Assembly (NCBI GenBank): GCA_905193145.1
Contig: CAJJNP010000147.1
Span: 1 to 8,671 of the forward strand
DNA from: an uncultured Odoribacter sp.
Lineage (GTDB): Bacteria; Bacteroidota; Bacteroidia; Bacteroidales; Marinifilaceae
Length of the DNA stretch: 8,671 bases
Reading direction: 5' to 3'
In this document: piece after piece, positions 5,775 to 8,671 of the stretch
Numbering within the stretch: position 1 is the stretch's first letter
How the letters are laid out: the number at the start of each line of letters is the position of its first letter
Program-made: the position numbers and the translations under genes
Notes under the pieces: generated by a model
Told to the model about the DNA's origin: nothing
What the model saw: the letters and a program-made list of their open reading frames with translations, nothing else
Database searches by the model: none

Positions 5775-6333
5775 TGATTCTCTCCATGGGTTTGTAGTTT
5801 TTCTCGCTGACATGCTGTACGGCAATTACATATTCTCTGAAATCAATTCTTTCGAAACGCAATCCTTCGTATCCTTGTTTGCGAACCATCAAATTGGCCA
5901 GGATGCGTGCCGTACGTCCGTTTCCCTCCCGGAAGGGATGTATGAACAAGAGTTCGCCATGGACGACAGCGACATCGTGTATCAGTTCTTCTTTGCCGGG
6001 GTATATATCCGGCAGTTGTGACAAAACTTCGTTTTCAAAAGCCTGCATGTTTTGGGGTATGAACAGGGAGGATGGAAAAAGAAAGCCTCCTTTAGACATG
6101 TTGACCGTTCTGTAGTGGCCGGCAAAGGAGTAGAGTTCCTTCAAGGCTGTTTTGTGTATTGAACGGATGTATTTGCAATCAAACCGAGTGGTGGTGGTCA
6201 GTTGTTCTGTAAAGAGGATTTCTGCCATCAGAAAACCTTCAAATTCAGCTTCAGCCAATAGTGCTTTGTCTGTAATCCCTTGCAGATTCGGTAATTCCTG
6301 ATTCTCTTCCCGATTTGTAACATACCTGCTCAT
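5758..6333 (-). CDS. fic: Fic family protein, class I AMP-transferase toxin
   Basis: Fic enzymes transfer AMP from ATP to hydroxyl side chains of target proteins; class I bacterial toxins of this kind modify GyrB and ParE and stop growth. The 191-residue length is that of a bare Fic domain with a short N-terminal extension. The active-site motif HPFREGNGRTAR (132-143) is complete: His132 catalytic base, Glu136 for Mg2+, and Arg140 and Arg143 for phosphates. The flap that docks the target is visible at about 75-100 (YRTVNMSKGGFLFP). The N-terminal helix LLAEAEFEGFLMAE has Glu in place of Ser/Thr before EG, so it lacks the class II inhibitory motif, and the C-terminus has none either. Inhibition should therefore come from the VbhA-like protein encoded convergently. 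The start at 6333 lies about 34 bp downstream of a -7 element. Confidence 0.93.
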   Translation of the reverse strand: MSRYVTNREENQELPNLQGITDKALLAEAEFEGFLMAEILFTEQLTTTTRFDCKYIRSIHKTALKELYSFAGHYRTVNMSKGGFLFPSSLFIPQNMQAFENEVLSQLPDIYPGKEELIHDVAVVHGELLFIHPFREGNGRTARILANLMVRKQGYEGLRFERIDFREYVIAVQHVSEKNYKPMERIINSIF

Positions 6334-6365
6334 AGTCTTGTATTATTGTGTATGACTCTTTCTTT

Positions 6366-6380
6366 TACAAATATAGTGAT
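6366..6380 (-). promoter_or_regulatory. Promoter of fic; inverted copy of the antitoxin promoter element
   Basis: Read on the minus strand, this is ATCACTATATTTGTA, with TATATTTG (6368-6375) as a full -7 match. It is identical over 15 bases to the element before the antitoxin gene. No clear -33 TTTG is present. The fic leader would be about 25-30 nt. The match extends well beyond the -7 consensus, so it could be a shared operator as well as a promoter. Confidence 0.55.
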
Positions 6381-6411
6381 AATTTTTGTAATAATGTTTT
6401 TTTGAATGGAT

Positions 6412-6443
6412 ATTGTTTATTTGATTATTTTGCAGTTATTTTG
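6412..6443 (+). promoter_or_regulatory. Weak candidate promoter for the glycosyltransferase gene
   Basis: TTATTTTG (6436-6443) matches TAnnTTTG except at its second base, with ATTG (6412-6415) 20 bases upstream as a possible -33 element. If used, transcription starts near 6450, which would favour the ATG at 6467 as the true start of the next gene. The region between fic (start at 6333) and this gene is a divergent control region. Confidence 0.3.
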
Positions 6444-6448
6444 TATTA

Positions 6449-8644
6449 ATGGATTGTAGATACATTATGGAAGAAAATAAAGCACAGAAGCAAACATGGC
6501 GGATTGTATATTTGGAAAGAGGTTCTGATAAAGCCCCATTCAAACAAGATGATTTTTTTAAATGTTTGTCGGACGTTTCTGAAGATATTGTCATTTTAGC
6601 GGATAAAGAACGGGTGTCGGAAAACGATATCAATGATTATCGGCGTCAATTTTTTAACCAGAAGTTTTCGGATTCAAGTGTCGCCTATGTAGCCAGTGGT
6701 AAACAGAAGTTGCATTTGGGAATATTCAGCAATCAATGGTGCGCTAATCATGAAATTACAGATTCTCCCCTGTTGATGGGACGGAAGGATGTTTTTTTGA
6801 AGGCGTATGGAGGTTCGGATTTAGGGAGTCATCCTTTGGTCAGTGTCGGATATAGTCTGCAAAAGGTGGGCGGTTTGCGTTTTGTACGTTTGAACGGTGC
6901 TGTTGACAAATTAGCCGGAGTGGGCAAGTGGCAGTTGTGGAAAAATTACACTTGGAAAATACCCGGACAGTATTTGTTATCCGGAATGTTTTTCCGCCAT
7001 TTGTTTTCGAAAAACGACAAGGTACAGCGTGATATGCTGTTTCGGATGTTGCTGATACTGTTTGCTTGTTTCGCTTTTGTATTTATGCCCTATGTCAGTC
7101 AGGATTATGGGGTGACGGGCGACGAGTTTGTTGACCATCGGCATGCCGGGTATGTGCTGGATTATTTTGCCAAGGGTGATAAGGCTGCTTTAAACCAGCC
7201 ACAAACAACCTTGCATTTATATGGGAATGCCGTACAGGTGGTTACGGCGGCTATCTGTCGATGGTTTGATGTAGAGAATTATTATGAGCTACGGCATTTT
7301 TGCGGAGGGTTGATTGGTGCGTTAGGTGTGCTTGCAGCCGGTTTGCTGGGACTGCGTTGGGGAGGAGGTTTATGCGGTCTGTTTTCGATTCTGTTGATGT
7401 TTTTCACGCCGCGTTTCTTCGGTCATAGCATGAACAATTTGAAGGATGTACCCTTTGCGGTGGGCTATGTATTATCCTTGTTCTATACGGTACGTCTGTT
7501 TGATTATTTTCCGATCGTGAAGGTCCGGCACGCTTTGGGATTGGTGGTAGGAATAGCTTTGGCATTGGGAACTCGTTCCGGAGGACTGATTCTTTACCCG
7601 ATGCTTCTTATGTATGCCGGATTGTTTTATATTGGCAGAAGCGGTGGTTTGCATGAATTTCTCAGATTCAAAAAGCATGGGGCAATGCTTGGAAATATTC
7701 TGCAACTGGTATTATTGGTTATTATTGCCAGTTATCTGCTTGGCATAGCCTTATGGCCGTTTGCTTTGGCAAATCCTTTGCGGAATGTGGTCTATTCATT
7801 GACGAAGTTTACCAACTACAGTATCGGTTTGCGCACTATTTTTGACGGTGAACAAATGATGTCAAACATGTTGCCTTGGCAGTATGCTCCGAAGTTTATC
7901 TGTATCGGCATGCCGGTTGTAATGCTTATCGGTTTTTTCGGTTATTTTTTATATGCCGGTTTCCGGAAAAGGGAATTTTCATTAATCAGTTTTTTTCTGT
8001 TTTTTGCGGCAGTGTTTCCTGTATTTTGGGTGATTTACCAGAATTCCAATTTGTATGGAGGTATCCGCCATCTGTTGTTTGTCATTCCACCTATGGTGGT
8101 GTTGGGAGGACGTTTTTGGAGCGGGATGGTTCATTGGGTGAAAGGGTACGGTAAAGTGTTAGTGGTAGGAATATTTTTGTGTCTGTTGAGCCTGCCGGCT
8201 TTGCACATGATAAAGAATCATCCGAATGAATATGTCTATTTCAATGAATTTAAAGGCGGTTTGGATAAAGCCTATGGATATTATGAAACGGACTACTATT
8301 TCAATTCTTTGAAAGAATCTGCTGAATGGTTTGGAAATAATGTATTGCCGGATTTACCGAAAGATAAGAAGACAATTATTGTTACTCAAGCATCTAACCA
8401 ATTGGCATACTATTTTAGAAATGATACCAATATTCGTGTGGCATACAGTCGTTATTATGAGAAGTATTGCAAGGATTGGGATTATGCGATATTCGGGAAT
8501 GTATATATTGGAGAAGAGCAACTTCGCAATGGGCTTTTCCCTTTGCAAGGGACTCTATTTGCTCCTGAAGTTGACGGGTATCCTATGTCTTTTGTTGCCA
8601 AGCGGGACTGCAAGACGGATTTGGAAGGATTTAAATTGGAATAA
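6449..8644 (+). CDS. GT39/ArnT-like membrane glycosyltransferase with soluble N-terminal domain
   Basis: This polytopic inner-membrane protein resembles the PMT/ArnT (GT39, GT-C fold) transferases, which move a sugar from a polyprenyl-phosphate carrier to lipid, glycan or protein on the periplasmic side. Residues 1-190 are soluble. About eleven membrane segments follow, from about 195 to 590, and a periplasmic tail of about 140 residues ends the protein. GDEF (224-227) lies in the first loop, where the catalytic acid of GT-C enzymes sits. NLKDVPFA (330-337) and NLYGGIRHLLFVIPP (Arg540-His541) are typical of the family in Bacteroidetes. The N-terminal part, with DIVILADKE and LLMGRKDVFLKAYGGSD, recalls a degenerate GT2 domain. 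The length of 731 exceeds the usual 450-600 because of that domain. An in-frame ATG at 6467 (MEENKAQK) is an equally plausible start. The substrate cannot be told from sequence; it has no recognised partner gene nearby. Confidence 0.82.
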   Translation: MDCRYIMEENKAQKQTWRIVYLERGSDKAPFKQDDFFKCLSDVSEDIVILADKERVSENDINDYRRQFFNQKFSDSSVAYVASGKQKLHLGIFSNQWCANHEITDSPLLMGRKDVFLKAYGGSDLGSHPLVSVGYSLQKVGGLRFVRLNGAVDKLAGVGKWQLWKNYTWKIPGQYLLSGMFFRHLFSKNDKVQRDMLFRMLLILFACFAFVFMPYVSQDYGVTGDEFVDHRHAGYVLDYFAKGDKAALNQPQTTLHLYGNAVQVVTAAICRWFDVENYYELRHFCGGLIGALGVLAAGLLGLRWGGGLCGLFSILLMFFTPRFFGHSMNNLKDVPFAVGYVLSLFYTVRLFDYFPIVKVRHALGLVVGIALALGTRSGGLILYPMLLMYAGLFYIGRSGGLHEFLRFKKHGAMLGNILQLVLLVIIASYLLGIALWPFALANPLRNVVYSLTKFTNYSIGLRTIFDGEQMMSNMLPWQYAPKFICIGMPVVMLIGFFGYFLYAGFRKREFSLISFFLFFAAVFPVFWVIYQNSNLYGGIRHLLFVIPPMVVLGGRFWSGMVHWVKGYGKVLVVGIFLCLLSLPALHMIKNHPNEYVYFNEFKGGLDKAYGYYETDYYFNSLKESAEWFGNNVLPDLPKDKKTIIVTQASNQLAYYFRNDTNIRVAYSRYYEKYCKDWDYAIFGNVYIGEEQLRNGLFPLQGTLFAPEVDGYPMSFVAKRDCKTDLEGFKLE

Positions 8645-8671
8645 GAGCGCAAATTCATCGAAGCACTCAAG

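Noticed and set aside
5893..5938. The EAEFEG stretch near residue 29 of Fic or another internal site as a built-in inhibitory motif
   Set aside because: The position that must be Ser or Thr is Glu at EAEFEG, and no other S/T-x-x-x-E-G/N occurs in the N- or C-terminal helix, so self-inhibition of class II or III is not supported.
5749..6115. Plus-strand open frames of 90 and 78 codons opposite fic
   Set aside because: They are antisense to the conserved Fic coding sequence and encode nothing recognisable.
8645..8671. Start of a further gene after the glycosyltransferase
   Set aside because: The last 27 bases are open in several frames but contain no usable start codon, so a gene cannot be called.

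Overview
This window looks like chromosomal sequence from a member of the order Bacteroidales (Bacteroidota). The evidence is a set of promoters that match the Bacteroides -7 consensus TAnnTTTG, A-rich leaders that mostly lack a Shine-Dalgarno sequence, moderate GC, and protein sequences (Mrp, chorismate synthase, small conserved proteins) of Bacteroidales character. No tRNA, rRNA, CRISPR array, insertion sequence or phage gene was seen.

Layout. From 84 to 979, a lysine exporter of the LysO family is encoded as two overlapping genes (N-half and C-half). From 1053 to 3038 lie a SlyD-type FKBP prolyl isomerase with a Cys/His-rich metal-binding tail, chorismate synthase (aroC), and a small conserved protein of unknown function. 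A hairpin and a rho-independent terminator follow. From 3127 to 3834 is a YgjP-like zinc metallopeptidase. From 3889 to 5541, behind a clear promoter, are the P-loop Fe-S carrier ATPase Mrp, the tRNA t6A factor TsaE, and a 48-residue protein of unknown function. From 5601 to 6333 is a two-gene Fic module. From 6449 to 8644 is a large membrane glycosyltransferase of the GT39/ArnT-like (GT-C) type. All genes are on the plus strand except fic.

The most interesting part is 5584-6380. A 57-residue protein on the plus strand carries the Fic-inhibitory motif SFRIEG (S/T-x-x-x-E-G/N) and resembles the VbhA class I Fic antitoxin. It faces, tail to tail with a 17-bp overlap, a minus-strand Fic AMP-transferase with an intact HPFREGNGRTAR active site and no inhibitory motif of its own. 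Known class I Fic pairs (VbhA-VbhT, FicA-FicT, YhfG-Fic) are, as far as I know, same-strand operons with the antitoxin first; here the pair is convergent. The two genes also share an identical 15-nt promoter sequence (ATCACTATATTTGTA), which lies as an inverted pair around the module. This suggests matched expression, together with mutual antisense transcription, in place of operon coupling.

The rest is mostly housekeeping: amino-acid export, protein folding and metal handling, aromatic biosynthesis, Fe-S cluster delivery, tRNA modification and surface glycan or lipid modification. Variations worth noting are the split LysO, an Mrp without the usual CxxC cluster-binding pair, and a soluble N-terminal domain on the glycosyltransferase that looks like a decayed GT2 fold.
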